A program made the position numbers and the translations under genes. 41,619 nucleotides of DNA from Candidatus Poseidoniaceae archaeon (GTDB lineage: Archaea > Thermoplasmatota > Poseidoniia > Poseidoniales > Poseidoniaceae), in assembly GCA_028353405.1 (NCBI GenBank), contig JAOMOG010000013.1, positions 1 to 41,619 on the forward strand, read 5' to 3'. This document shows positions 15,080-23,560 of the stretch, piece after piece (the stretch's first letter is position 1; each line of letters starts with the position of its first letter). The notes below the pieces were generated by a model. The model did not search any database, had not been told where the DNA came from, and was given only the letters and a program-made list of their open reading frames with translations.

Positions 15080-16261
15080 ATGGTCGACCTGTCTCGTCAT
15101 GCGCGGCATATTTCATTGCCACAAGTTGGCATAGCGGGCCAACAAAAATTGTCAGATGCCAGTGTTCTTGTTGTAGGGGCGGGGGGATTGGGGAGTCCTG
15201 CATTACTTTACTTAGCGGCAGCAGGTATTGGTAGAATCGGAATTATTGATGATGATAAAGTAGATCTTTCTAATTTACAAAGGCAAATTATTCATAGCAC
15301 AAATAATGTTGACAAATCTAAATCTCAATCTGCAATGGAGAGTATTAATTCTCTTGATCCAGCAATCCAAGTCATTTCTATAGAAGAAAGACTTGCTCCT
15401 ACTAATGCGATTGAATTATTACAGCAGGACTGGGATGTATTGATAGATGGAACCGATAATATTCCTACTCGTTATTTGATAGATGATGCTTGTTCAATAC
15501 TAGGAATACCTTGGATATATGGTTCAATTCATCGTTTTGAAGGACAAGTTACAGTGTTCAATCATAACGATGGACCATGTTACCGAGATTTATTTCCTGA
15601 AGCTCCACCTGCTGATGCAGTTCCTAATTGTGAAGAAGGTGGTGTTCTAGGAGTCTTGCCAGGTGTTATTGGTTCGATTCAGGCTACGGAAGCGATTAAG
15701 ATAATATTGGGAATTGGGAACTCTTTGTCGGGTCGTCTTTTAATTTATGATGCAGAAAGAATGGAATTCAATACCTTGAAATATTCAAAAAGTGATGATA
15801 GGGAGCCAGTATTGGATTTAAAAATGGTTACTGAAATGTTTGATTCTAGCCAATGGTGCGCAACGGATTTGAATAATGTTGAAATCGTTAATGAGCAAGA
15901 AGTTCAAAAAGGAAAAGCCAACCAAGGGGAAATCATGATTGCCGAGATCACTATGGATGAAGTAATTCAAAAGAGAGACAATGGATGGTTGCCGTTTATT
16001 TTAGATGTACGTTCTGAAATGGAATATGACCAAGCAAGAATTGCTACAGTAGACCTACAGATTGAACATACCAATGTACAGTCCATAGTGAATGATTTAC
16101 CTGCAGATAGAGATGTTTTGGTCCACTGTAGATCTGGAATGAGATCGCAAATGGCAATAATGCTTCTAGCACAATCAGGCTTTGATTCTTCGAGAATGTT
16201 CAATCTAAGTGGCGGCATCATAGCCTGGAGTGCTGCCAAGCCTGATGAAATCATCAACTGA
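15080..16261 (+). CDS. E1-like adenylating enzyme fused to rhodanese (MoeB/UbaA-MOCS3 type)
   Basis: This 393-residue protein has a ThiF/MoeB/HesA adenylation domain (about 1-255) and a C-terminal rhodanese domain (about 285-390). The first has GAGGLGSPAL for ATP, the DLSNLQRQ loop, DGTDNIPTRY, and a Cys184 in PNCEEGGVLG at the place of the E1 thioester Cys. The second has the active-site loop HCRSGMRSQ with Cys350. This is the MOCS3/Uba4 layout, which activates ubiquitin-like sulfur carriers (MoaD, SAMPs, Urm1) for molybdopterin and tRNA thiolation. The zinc CxxC pairs of MOCS3/MoeB seem missing: GPCYRD replaces CYRC, and no second CxxC is present. The ATG at 15080 is preferred; a GTG at 15023 overlaps trxB by four bases and would add 19 residues. 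A molybdenum hydroxylase in the same window fits the role. Confidence 0.9.
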   Translation: MVDLSRHARHISLPQVGIAGQQKLSDASVLVVGAGGLGSPALLYLAAAGIGRIGIIDDDKVDLSNLQRQIIHSTNNVDKSKSQSAMESINSLDPAIQVISIEERLAPTNAIELLQQDWDVLIDGTDNIPTRYLIDDACSILGIPWIYGSIHRFEGQVTVFNHNDGPCYRDLFPEAPPADAVPNCEEGGVLGVLPGVIGSIQATEAIKIILGIGNSLSGRLLIYDAERMEFNTLKYSKSDDREPVLDLKMVTEMFDSSQWCATDLNNVEIVNEQEVQKGKANQGEIMIAEITMDEVIQKRDNGWLPFILDVRSEMEYDQARIATVDLQIEHTNVQSIVNDLPADRDVLVHCRSGMRSQMAIMLLAQSGFDSSRMFNLSGGIIAWSAAKPDEIIN

Positions 16262-16267
16262 GGCAAA

Positions 16268-16280
16268 GAGATATATTTGG
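16268..16280 (+). promoter_or_regulatory. TATA-like element before receiver-domain gene
   Basis: GAGATATATTTGG lies just after the preceding stop and about 105 bases before the ATG at 16379. With a start site about 25 bp downstream it would leave a roughly 80-base leader. That leader holds no obvious structure beyond a GAAGAGGTGA ribosome-binding site. Confidence 0.3.
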
Positions 16281-16378
16281 TTTTTTGAAGACTAGCAACA
16301 AACTGCCTAGAATCGTCATTTGAAGGGGAGAGTTTGAAGGCTAATGGCCAACCCCTATGTGGTTGAAGAGGTGATTTC

Positions 16379-17464
16379 ATGGCAAAGGTAATCGTTGCAG
16401 ATGAGAACGAAGGTCGTCGCAATCTCCTCGGGTCATCACTGGAAAGAGAAGGATTTGAGATTACACGAGCTAGTACTCTTCGCCAAGCTGAAGGTACGGC
16501 CCTAGCAACAATGCCCGAAGTAGTACTGCTAGAAGGGGATTGGAGTACTGGTGATGTTATTGATGCCAGTCAGCGTTTAATGAGTGATCCTGAATTTGCA
16601 TTCAAATGCCGCATCGTCGTATTATCGCGAAATGTAACCGAGGATTTTTTGTTGACTGCTGCGAAAGCAGGGATTTCAGAAGTAATGTCAAAACCGATTG
16701 ATATGCCTACATTGGTTGAACAAATCGGTAAACATACTCGTAAGCAATTTGTTCCACCACCCGCTGATGTCGATAGTGGAATCGGTGGCGGAGGATCTTT
16801 CGATGTTGGAATGATGATGGGTGATGGCAAATGGGCCCTTCCAATGCTGAAAGGCTTGGTAAATCCTGAAAAAATCAATACTGATTTCATCAATGAGATA
16901 ATGCAACAACTAGGTGAAGAAGGAATAGAAATTGATGAGGAAATCGATTTGTCGATGATGTCTTCTATGCTACGAATTGCCTTGAATCGATTAGTAGGAG
17001 AGGCTAGCGAAATATCAGCTCAAGCAGAATCAAAAGATGGTGATACAGGCGAATCAGAAAAAGACACATCTTCAATACCTTCATTCAAACAAATGAGTAA
17101 AGGCAAAAACACACTAGGCGGTGGAGTAAAGCCCTCCAATAAACTCAAACAGAGTTCTTCAATGGAAAATATTCTTCAAAACCAAGCGGATAATATTGAA
17201 GATGAAATAATCGAAATAATGGATTCAATCCTTGAAGAAGAGCCTGATTTAATTGCTATCCATGAAGATGAGTTTAAGGTCAAAATCGACCCTCAAGTTC
17301 TGAAAATGACAAAATTGACAACTGAAATTATACATGATTTGATGTGGAGTCTTGGTCGGCCAGGTGCTGTTTCAGATCTGACATTAATGACTCAAATCGA
17401 AGATGCTGCGAAATTAACTAGGGAAGTTCTTGATTCTTTACCAGAATTGGAGGAGGAAGAATGA
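16379..17464 (+). CDS. Receiver-domain protein with divergent phosphorylation site
   Basis: This 361-residue protein starts with a CheY-like receiver domain (1-120). It keeps the acidic pair Asp8-Glu9, the Ser83 switch position and Lys105 in MSKP. At the usual phospho-acceptor position the sequence is VVLLEGD, placing Glu52 where Asp is expected and Asp54 two residues on. It may thus be constitutive, phosphorylated atypically, or used only for protein contacts. Residues 125-215 are Gly/Met-rich then helical (FINEIMQQLGEEGIEIDEEIDLSMM). Residues 220-290 are a low-complexity Ser/Lys linker, and the C-terminus is acidic and helical. No DNA-binding domain is recognisable. A GAGGTGA site supports the ATG. 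It overlaps the MFS gene by ATGA. Confidence 0.85.
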   Translation: MAKVIVADENEGRRNLLGSSLEREGFEITRASTLRQAEGTALATMPEVVLLEGDWSTGDVIDASQRLMSDPEFAFKCRIVVLSRNVTEDFLLTAAKAGISEVMSKPIDMPTLVEQIGKHTRKQFVPPPADVDSGIGGGGSFDVGMMMGDGKWALPMLKGLVNPEKINTDFINEIMQQLGEEGIEIDEEIDLSMMSSMLRIALNRLVGEASEISAQAESKDGDTGESEKDTSSIPSFKQMSKGKNTLGGGVKPSNKLKQSSSMENILQNQADNIEDEIIEIMDSILEEEPDLIAIHEDEFKVKIDPQVLKMTKLTTEIIHDLMWSLGRPGAVSDLTLMTQIEDAAKLTREVLDSLPELEEEE

Positions 17465-18717
17465 ATGCCCAAGAAAGAAAGATGGCATTTGCCTTTCCAG
17501 CCTTAATCATGGCTTTATTCGTCAATTATCTCGGATATGCCTTCATCGTACCGATATTACCAGCGTGGCAAGAATTATTTGGTTTCAATGCGACTCAAGC
17601 AACATTATTAGTTTCTATTTGGGCGGTTCCGATGTTTTTATTGGGCCCATTAACAGGTCGCTTGACCGATAAAATTGGTTGCGGTAAGATCATTCTGATA
17701 TCGTTAGTACTATTGTCGGCTTCTTCACTAATGTATCTTGTAGCAACTGAAGGATTGCTACCACACCCATTCCTAATTCTTGCAGGAGCAAGATTAGTCC
17801 ATGGCGCATCAGGTGCAGCAATAATGACGGCGTGTCTTGCATCAGCATCACAATTATGGCCTACTAGATTCGGAGAACAAGCTGGAAAACTAATCGCAAT
17901 GGCGGCGGTTGGGGGTCTATTGGGGCCAGTTCTCGGAGGATTCTTATTCCAATACTTTGGCTCGGCTGCCTTCGTTGTATTGTCACTTGCAACCCTTGTT
18001 GCAGTTCCTGCAGTCTGGTATTCCTCCTCAATAATCGGGGATGCACAAGAACCTACACAGGGTAATGTTTCATTGAAGGTATTCATCACTAACCCGATTT
18101 TACTCAGAGTTGGAATCTTAATTGCAATAACCACGTTAGCAACCGGTGCATTGGAAGCCGGAGGTCCGCTATTCCTTGATGACAAATTGGGTTTAGGGCC
18201 AGCAGCGATTGGAGGTGTATTATTGGTAATGGTATTCACTCAAGGTATCGGTTCATTATTTTGGGGTAAATTAGTTGACAAGAATGGCCCTACTAGATAT
18301 ATGCTGATGGGTTGGGTAGTGGTCACTATTTCTTTGGCCTTGGTTGGAATATTGGGATCTACGCTATCAGGGAAAGAAGCGATTATAGCGATGATTCTGA
18401 TGCTCGGAATATACCAATTTGCTATCGCAGCAACTCAAATACCGATGTTGACTATGATAGATGCCGCTGCTAACCAAGCATATGGCTCAGGCAACCCTGG
18501 GTTGGCCTTTGGAGCATTTGGTACTGCTTGGGCAGCAGGAACAATAGTTGGACCATTAATCGTTGGACCGGTGTATGACTTATCTCATTCGTGGCCGCTT
18601 TCACTCGGTCTTCTATGCGTTCCAGCATTCATTGGTTTTGTGGTGACATTTAGAAATCAAGACATACTCACTGAATGCTATAATTCTGAAATGAGTACTC
18701 GTCTTGAAGCAGAGTAA
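17461..18717 (+). CDS. MFS transporter
   Basis: This 418-residue protein has about 12 hydrophobic segments. The major-facilitator loop 2-3 motif is present as GPLTGRLTDKIGCGK near residue 63, and a related loop GKLVDKNGPTR appears in the second half. This is the arrangement of drug/H+ antiporter-like family members. Substrate unknown. It is translationally coupled to the receiver-domain protein, an unusual partner that could sense or control the transporter. The C-terminus is short and acidic. An efflux function is the commonest for this subgroup, but that is inferred from the family only. Confidence 0.93.
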   Translation: MNAQERKMAFAFPALIMALFVNYLGYAFIVPILPAWQELFGFNATQATLLVSIWAVPMFLLGPLTGRLTDKIGCGKIILISLVLLSASSLMYLVATEGLLPHPFLILAGARLVHGASGAAIMTACLASASQLWPTRFGEQAGKLIAMAAVGGLLGPVLGGFLFQYFGSAAFVVLSLATLVAVPAVWYSSSIIGDAQEPTQGNVSLKVFITNPILLRVGILIAITTLATGALEAGGPLFLDDKLGLGPAAIGGVLLVMVFTQGIGSLFWGKLVDKNGPTRYMLMGWVVVTISLALVGILGSTLSGKEAIIAMILMLGIYQFAIAATQIPMLTMIDAAANQAYGSGNPGLAFGAFGTAWAAGTIVGPLIVGPVYDLSHSWPLSLGLLCVPAFIGFVVTFRNQDILTECYNSEMSTRLEAE

Positions 18718-18731
18718 TATTTATTGTTTAA

Positions 18732-18890
18732 TCAACTAAAATAATAAATTCCCAATGCAATGAATGGGGCGATAAATAAGAATTTTGTTAATGGTTTCCA
18801 CCACCATTTCTTCTCAACTTTCTCTAAATCAACAGCATCAGCGGCATGTGCAGCAATCTCTGCGACTAAATCTCCTGCGAAAGGGTCCAT
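18732..18890 (-). CDS. Small tail-anchored membrane protein
   Basis: The preferred reading from the ATG at 18890 gives 52 residues: an amphipathic acidic helix (FAGDLVAEIAAHAADAVDLEKVEKK), a KWWWK interface patch and one C-terminal membrane helix. The frame stays open upstream to 19004. It adds a Cys-x2-Cys-Gly segment that could be a zinc knuckle, but that would overlap the start of the divergent E1 gene. No Shine-Dalgarno site is seen; an A-rich run precedes the ATG. The coding call rests on the plausible protein layout and on filling the gap exactly. Confidence 0.5.
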   Translation of the reverse strand: MDPFAGDLVAEIAAHAADAVDLEKVEKKWWWKPLTKFLFIAPFIALGIYYFS

Positions 18891-18995
18891 ATCTTTTTTT
18901 TGAGACTTATTGGATATCAATGTTTGCAATAGTTGGCCGCAAACGATGCATAGGCTTGAAGGAGACTTCCTTCTGCGCCAACATGAGGCTGTAAT

Positions 18996-21596
18996 ATGGA
19001 ACAAGGGGACTTACCAGTTATTCACGGCGCTGATTGGCGCCCACAAGCCCCTCTTGAATTCATTCAACAACTTCATGCAGATACTGCTAGGAGTGAAGTG
19101 CTTCGCTTTGTAACGCAACGCCACGATGGCCATTTATTCCTCGTCGCCACCGTTTGGGATCACTTGATTGGAAATGAACCAAAACAATTCGAAGGACCTT
19201 CATGGCATAATTTTAGCGAACGCTTTTTAATCGCATTGGAAAGAGCAATGAAGGCGCAAATAGATTCAAAGATGGAAGGGCAAGGTGATGTGGAAGTTAT
19301 TCCGCGAAGAACTATGGATGAATTTTTAGACAGAAGAAATACACATTTTATTATTGATATGCGTTTGACATTAAGGCGCTTAGCACATTACATGTCTGTA
19401 ACTATAGAACAACGCCTTGAGTGGCAAAGACTGATGGAAAGAACTAGATATTTGGATGACCAATTAAAGAATATTTTTACTGAAGGGATTGAAACTCCAG
19501 ATGGCAGTAAATTTGGTGGTAAAGGATTTCGTTCAACATGGCAAGAAGGAGTTGTTGCAGTTGCCACCGCCTTAAACCGTCAAATTGATGCTCCACGTGG
19601 ATCAACTCCCGGAAATGGCTATGACGGAGATTTAGTTGCACCTATGATTAGAGATATTGGTCTTGGATTGGCAATGGGGGATACGCCCCTGGATGTAATG
19701 GCAGCAAATCTTGGAAAGGCTGGTTCTAATCAAAATGGTGGCTGGGAAAATAGTGGTGGAAGAGATTTGCACGTCGGTGCATGGCATGTAGGAGTTCTAC
19801 CTCCTACTGCACCATTGCCTATCGCTAGCGTTACGATGACAGGATTAGCATTTGCCGCATGGAGGCAAAATTTGCAAAGATTCCATATCGCTTGTATTGG
19901 CGAAGGTGCTTCATCATCCGGTGAATATTGGGAGGCAATGAATCTAGCAGGTGCTAGAGGTCTACCGATTTGCTACATATTACAAAATAATCAAATCGCT
20001 TTGGACACACCTCCAGCAAAACAATCAGGAGTAGAAGTTTGGGCTGATAAAGCAGTAGCTATGGGATTCCCATCATGGACAATCGATGGTTCAGACCCAG
20101 CATCTTGGCATGCGAGTACCGCCTGTGCGCGTGAATTCACTTTAGAGGGCGGTGGACCTACAATGATTCATGTGGAAACAATGCGCGGTTGTGGCCATGC
20201 TCATCATCACGATGATCTCTATCTCGGAAGTGAAACAGGAACTCCAATAGGCTATGTAGACAAAGACTTACTTGCATATTGGGAGGAGAAAGACCCAATC
20301 CCAACACATCGTCAACTTCTTGTTGATCTTGGAGTGGAAGAGGAAATATTGCTGGCAATTTCTCAAGAAGAAAAGCAACTTGTTGAGGATGCGCGAGGAG
20401 ATCTTGAGAATATGGACTGGCCAAGTCCAGAGACAGTGACAAAAGGAATTACTTCCCTCAATGATGCAGATACTCACCAAGACCATCTGTCAAGAATTAA
20501 TGGAACAGAGGAAATACAATTGTTCGATTCTCCACTAGAAGTCGGACAATGTACTCTACAATATTCTGAAAGTGGTGGTTGGACATATGCACGTGCTATA
20601 CAACAAGCGATGGCCGATATTGCGAATCGTCATCAAGAAAACTGTGTCTTCATTGGAGAAGATATGGAAGTTGCCGGTGCCTTTGGAATGAATATGGCAT
20701 TGAAAAACGCGGGCCATTCTGATAAATTAATTGACATGCCACTTTGTGAAGCAGTCATCGTCCATACTGGTGTAGGTGCTGCATTATCTGGAATGAGGCC
20801 AATGATTGAAATTCAATTTGGAGGATTTGCAGCTCTTGGCTATAATGCACTCATCAATAATGCAGCAATGCTCCGTTGGAGATGGGGTGCAGAGTGTCCA
20901 ATGACTATTCGGATACCACTCGGAGGTAAAACTCGCTCAGGGCCTTTCCATGCTAATATGATTGAGGCGTGGTTTGCTAATGACCCTGGATTGGTGGTGC
21001 TAGCGCCAGCAACGCCACAAGATGCGTATGATCTTCTAATGGAGGCTGCTGAATTAAATGACCCTGTATTGATGCTTGAACACATTGGATTGTATGGTTT
21101 GAGAGGTGGGCTAACTGGATGGGGTCAAAATATTAATCAGATTGTTGACACTGAATCGGTAAATAAATCAATTGAAAACAAACAGCCCTTCAAAATTGGT
21201 AAAGCCGCAGTAATCCGTGGTGGCAGAGATGTTACTTTGGTGACATGGGGCTCAATGCTTCATGTTGCATTAAAAGCAGCACAGCAATTAGCTCAAGAAA
21301 ATATTGAAGTTGAGATAATCGATTTAAGGACTCTAATACCATTCGATGCCCAAACATGTATTGAATCGGTTACTAGGACTGGTAGACTTGTCACCTTACA
21401 AGAAGGTCAATGGAGTGGTGGACTTGGTCATACAATACAATCTAGAATTTTAGAATCTTGTTTCTACAATATGGAATCTGCACCGGTTGTAATTGGTGCG
21501 TTGGACACTCCGGTTCCATTCTCTCCTCCTTTGGAAGATCATACAATACCTTCACTTGAACACGTTATTGAAGTATTGCGAACTACCTGTTCTTGA
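18996..21596 (+). CDS. 2-oxoacid dehydrogenase E1, alpha and beta subunits fused
   Basis: This 866-residue thiamine-diphosphate enzyme joins E1 alpha and E1 beta in one chain. The alpha part has the ThDP/Mg motif GEGASSSG at residue 302, extending to LQNNQ, and the His-rich GCGHAHHHDD loop near 395. The beta part starts near residue 528 (WTYARAIQQAMADI) and includes FIGEDMEVAGAFG, IEIQFGGFA, and a C-terminal transketolase-type domain with GRLVTLQEGQWSGGLG. About 190 N-terminal residues precede the alpha core. It should decarboxylate a branched-chain 2-oxoacid or pyruvate and acylate the lipoyl group of an E2. No E2, E3 or lipoate gene is nearby. The acyl-CoA dehydrogenase at 23561 suggests branched-chain amino-acid breakdown as one possible context. 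Confidence 0.9.
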   Translation: MEQGDLPVIHGADWRPQAPLEFIQQLHADTARSEVLRFVTQRHDGHLFLVATVWDHLIGNEPKQFEGPSWHNFSERFLIALERAMKAQIDSKMEGQGDVEVIPRRTMDEFLDRRNTHFIIDMRLTLRRLAHYMSVTIEQRLEWQRLMERTRYLDDQLKNIFTEGIETPDGSKFGGKGFRSTWQEGVVAVATALNRQIDAPRGSTPGNGYDGDLVAPMIRDIGLGLAMGDTPLDVMAANLGKAGSNQNGGWENSGGRDLHVGAWHVGVLPPTAPLPIASVTMTGLAFAAWRQNLQRFHIACIGEGASSSGEYWEAMNLAGARGLPICYILQNNQIALDTPPAKQSGVEVWADKAVAMGFPSWTIDGSDPASWHASTACAREFTLEGGGPTMIHVETMRGCGHAHHHDDLYLGSETGTPIGYVDKDLLAYWEEKDPIPTHRQLLVDLGVEEEILLAISQEEKQLVEDARGDLENMDWPSPETVTKGITSLNDADTHQDHLSRINGTEEIQLFDSPLEVGQCTLQYSESGGWTYARAIQQAMADIANRHQENCVFIGEDMEVAGAFGMNMALKNAGHSDKLIDMPLCEAVIVHTGVGAALSGMRPMIEIQFGGFAALGYNALINNAAMLRWRWGAECPMTIRIPLGGKTRSGPFHANMIEAWFANDPGLVVLAPATPQDAYDLLMEAAELNDPVLMLEHIGLYGLRGGLTGWGQNINQIVDTESVNKSIENKQPFKIGKAAVIRGGRDVTLVTWGSMLHVALKAAQQLAQENIEVEIIDLRTLIPFDAQTCIESVTRTGRLVTLQEGQWSGGLGHTIQSRILESCFYNMESAPVVIGALDTPVPFSPPLEDHTIPSLEHVIEVLRTTCS

Positions 21597-21597
21597 A

Positions 21598-22221
21598 TCA
21601 TTCAGGCATCTCTTTTTGAGGTTTAATTCTCAAAAATAATTCAGCAGCAAGCCAGGCTCCAATAATGGTTGAAATAATATAGAGTGGCATACTGCTATAG
21701 ATTCCAGAAATCAAATTTGGTCCAATTGTTCGTGCAGGGTTCATACTTGCACCTGTAGCAGGTCCAAACAAAAATGCTAATATTCCTACCCATCCACCAA
21801 TCCAAGAAGAAATAATAATTCTATTATCACTGTTGCCAATGATCCATAAGATATTTGCCATCAAAACAAAGGTGATTAAAACTTCGATAAAGAATGCACT
21901 TAGGTAATTATGGCTGGCTGCAATTGTTGTTGGTCCGCCACCAGAAATTGCAATAGCAGCGAGTATTCCACCAATTATTTGTGCAGAAACATATGGAATA
22001 AGGGCATTTTTCTCTAAATCTCCATGCCTGTAAAAAGCAATGCTAACCGCCGGATTGATATGGGCTCCAGATATTGGTCCAAAAATTAGTATTGCAGTTG
22101 TGACTGCAACTGCAAACGCCAAACAAATAATCGGTAATGAGGCACCATAAGCAATACTTCCGCATCCCACTGCAACCATCAATGCGGTGCCGCTTAGTTC
22201 GGCTCCCGCACGTTTCCACAT
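21598..22221 (-). CDS. Aquaporin / MIP-family channel
   Basis: This 207-residue channel has six membrane helices and two half-helices with intact NPA boxes: Asn56-Pro-Ala in GAHINPAV and Asn161-Pro-Ala in GASMNPART. The second is followed by the selectivity-filter Arg164. It probably conducts water, and possibly glycerol or other small neutral solutes; the filter is not clear enough to decide. The length is at the short end for the family. AGGGGGATGA lies just upstream of the ATG. It converges with the E1 gene (one base between them) and is divergent from the cation exchanger. Confidence 0.95.
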   Translation of the reverse strand: MWKRAGAELSGTALMVAVGCGSIAYGASLPIICLAFAVAVTTAILIFGPISGAHINPAVSIAFYRHGDLEKNALIPYVSAQIIGGILAAIAISGGGPTTIAASHNYLSAFFIEVLITFVLMANILWIIGNSDNRIIISSWIGGWVGILAFLFGPATGASMNPARTIGPNLISGIYSSMPLYIISTIIGAWLAAELFLRIKPQKEMPE

Positions 22222-22322
22222 ATTTCATCCCCCTAAGCGAAGTATTATTTGGTTTTCCTAAACGAATAAATTGATTATATTCTCACATAAGTGTCAAGAA
22301 GGACCGAGAATGACGGCTGGAC

Positions 22323-23459
22323 ATGGCAGAGGAAAACAGTGTAATGGGTATACCAGAATTAATCCATTACAACACTCTTGCAGTTACGGGTTCCTTATTC
22401 GCCGCGATAATTGGTTTCAAATTATGGGGAGATAAGTTCGGTTGGGATAATCTTCCATTTTCAATATTTGTTTTATTATTGGCATTAGCCTTATTGGTGA
22501 CTTCTGCAGACTTTTTCATTAAAGGTGCTAAAGGATTAGCCCAAAGAGCATCGATTCCAGAAGTTGTTATTGGCCTTACCATCGTTTCTATCGGTACTTC
22601 GTTACCAGAGATATTGGTGACTTCAACCGCTGCAATTAGCTCTTCTGGCCCAGGAAATTCAGAAATTGCTGATTTTGCAATTGGTGGAATTTTCGGTTCT
22701 ATTTTAGTTCAAATAACCTTGATTCTTGGCGTAGTAGTTTTGTTTAGAGGTATGAAAATACGCCCTTCATGGTTGAAACGAGATGGACTAATAATGCTCT
22801 TTTCATTATTGTTGCTGAGTTTTTTTATCTATTCAGGAAATGATTTAGTTCGTATTGAAGGATTGATTCTAGTTCTATTGTATATCTTATATGTGTCATG
22901 GTTACTGCTAAACCGTAAAGAGATTAGAGAAGATGAAATGACAGGGAAATCGCTTGACATTGAGACTACAGGTTCCAATTGGAGCACTACGGCATATCTA
23001 GTAATGATCACATTGGGTTTGTCTTTTGCAGTTTTTGCAGCCCACCATCTAGTATTGATCGCAAGTCAGTTGGCAAATGACATGGAGGTTCCTCATTCAG
23101 TAATAGGCTCAACCGTTTCTGGATTGGGGACTTCACTACCTGAGTTGACTATCGCTCTGATGGCTGCCAGAAAAAGTGAGGGTGTGGCTATAGGTACACT
23201 GATTGGCTCCAATATCACCGACCCATTATTGTCTATTGGAATTGCAGCGGTAATTAGCCCATTGGTGATTACAAGTTCTGGAGAACCAATGCTTCTAAAT
23301 TTCATCATTCCAACAACTATAATCGGTTCTACGATTGCAATTTTCATGATGTGGACACAATATGAATTTAGGCGGTGGGAAGGGTTAGTGTTGATCTTAT
23401 TTTATGCAGTTTTCGTGGCGATGTTAGCAGCAGCCCATTTTGAATATATCTCCTTTTAG
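22323..23459 (+). CDS. Calcium/sodium (CaCA) antiporter
   Basis: This 378-residue protein has ten or eleven membrane segments arranged as two inverted halves. Each half holds the ion-binding alpha repeat: VSIGTSLPEILVTSTAA near residue 93 and VSGLGTSLPELTIALMAA near 268. The second continues with GTLIGSNITDPLLSIG. The Glu residues in SLPE are the Ca2+ ligands in the YrbG/NCX family. The predicted role is calcium extrusion in exchange for Na+ or H+. A hydrophilic loop near residues 195-220 separates the halves. The ATG start follows a 100-base gap shared with the divergent aquaporin. Confidence 0.95.
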   Translation: MAEENSVMGIPELIHYNTLAVTGSLFAAIIGFKLWGDKFGWDNLPFSIFVLLLALALLVTSADFFIKGAKGLAQRASIPEVVIGLTIVSIGTSLPEILVTSTAAISSSGPGNSEIADFAIGGIFGSILVQITLILGVVVLFRGMKIRPSWLKRDGLIMLFSLLLLSFFIYSGNDLVRIEGLILVLLYILYVSWLLLNRKEIREDEMTGKSLDIETTGSNWSTTAYLVMITLGLSFAVFAAHHLVLIASQLANDMEVPHSVIGSTVSGLGTSLPELTIALMAARKSEGVAIGTLIGSNITDPLLSIGIAAVISPLVITSSGEPMLLNFIIPTTIIGSTIAIFMMWTQYEFRRWEGLVLILFYAVFVAMLAAAHFEYISF

Positions 23460-23560
23460 TTGAAAAAACATTCACCGAGTTATTGTAAACCTGCAATATT
23501 ACCTTCGATTGATGTTATTTTTGTTTCAATCCTCATAAGGGGGTTCTTGTTGGGGGTGTT

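Noticed and set aside
17595-18239. 214-codon minus-strand frame inside the MFS gene
   Set aside because: It is low-complexity Pro/Asn/Ala sequence typical of the antisense of membrane-helix codons.
18785-19113. Overlapping plus-strand frames upstream of the E1 gene
   Set aside because: They are in other frames than the E1 gene, show no protein-like pattern, and lie antisense to the small membrane protein.
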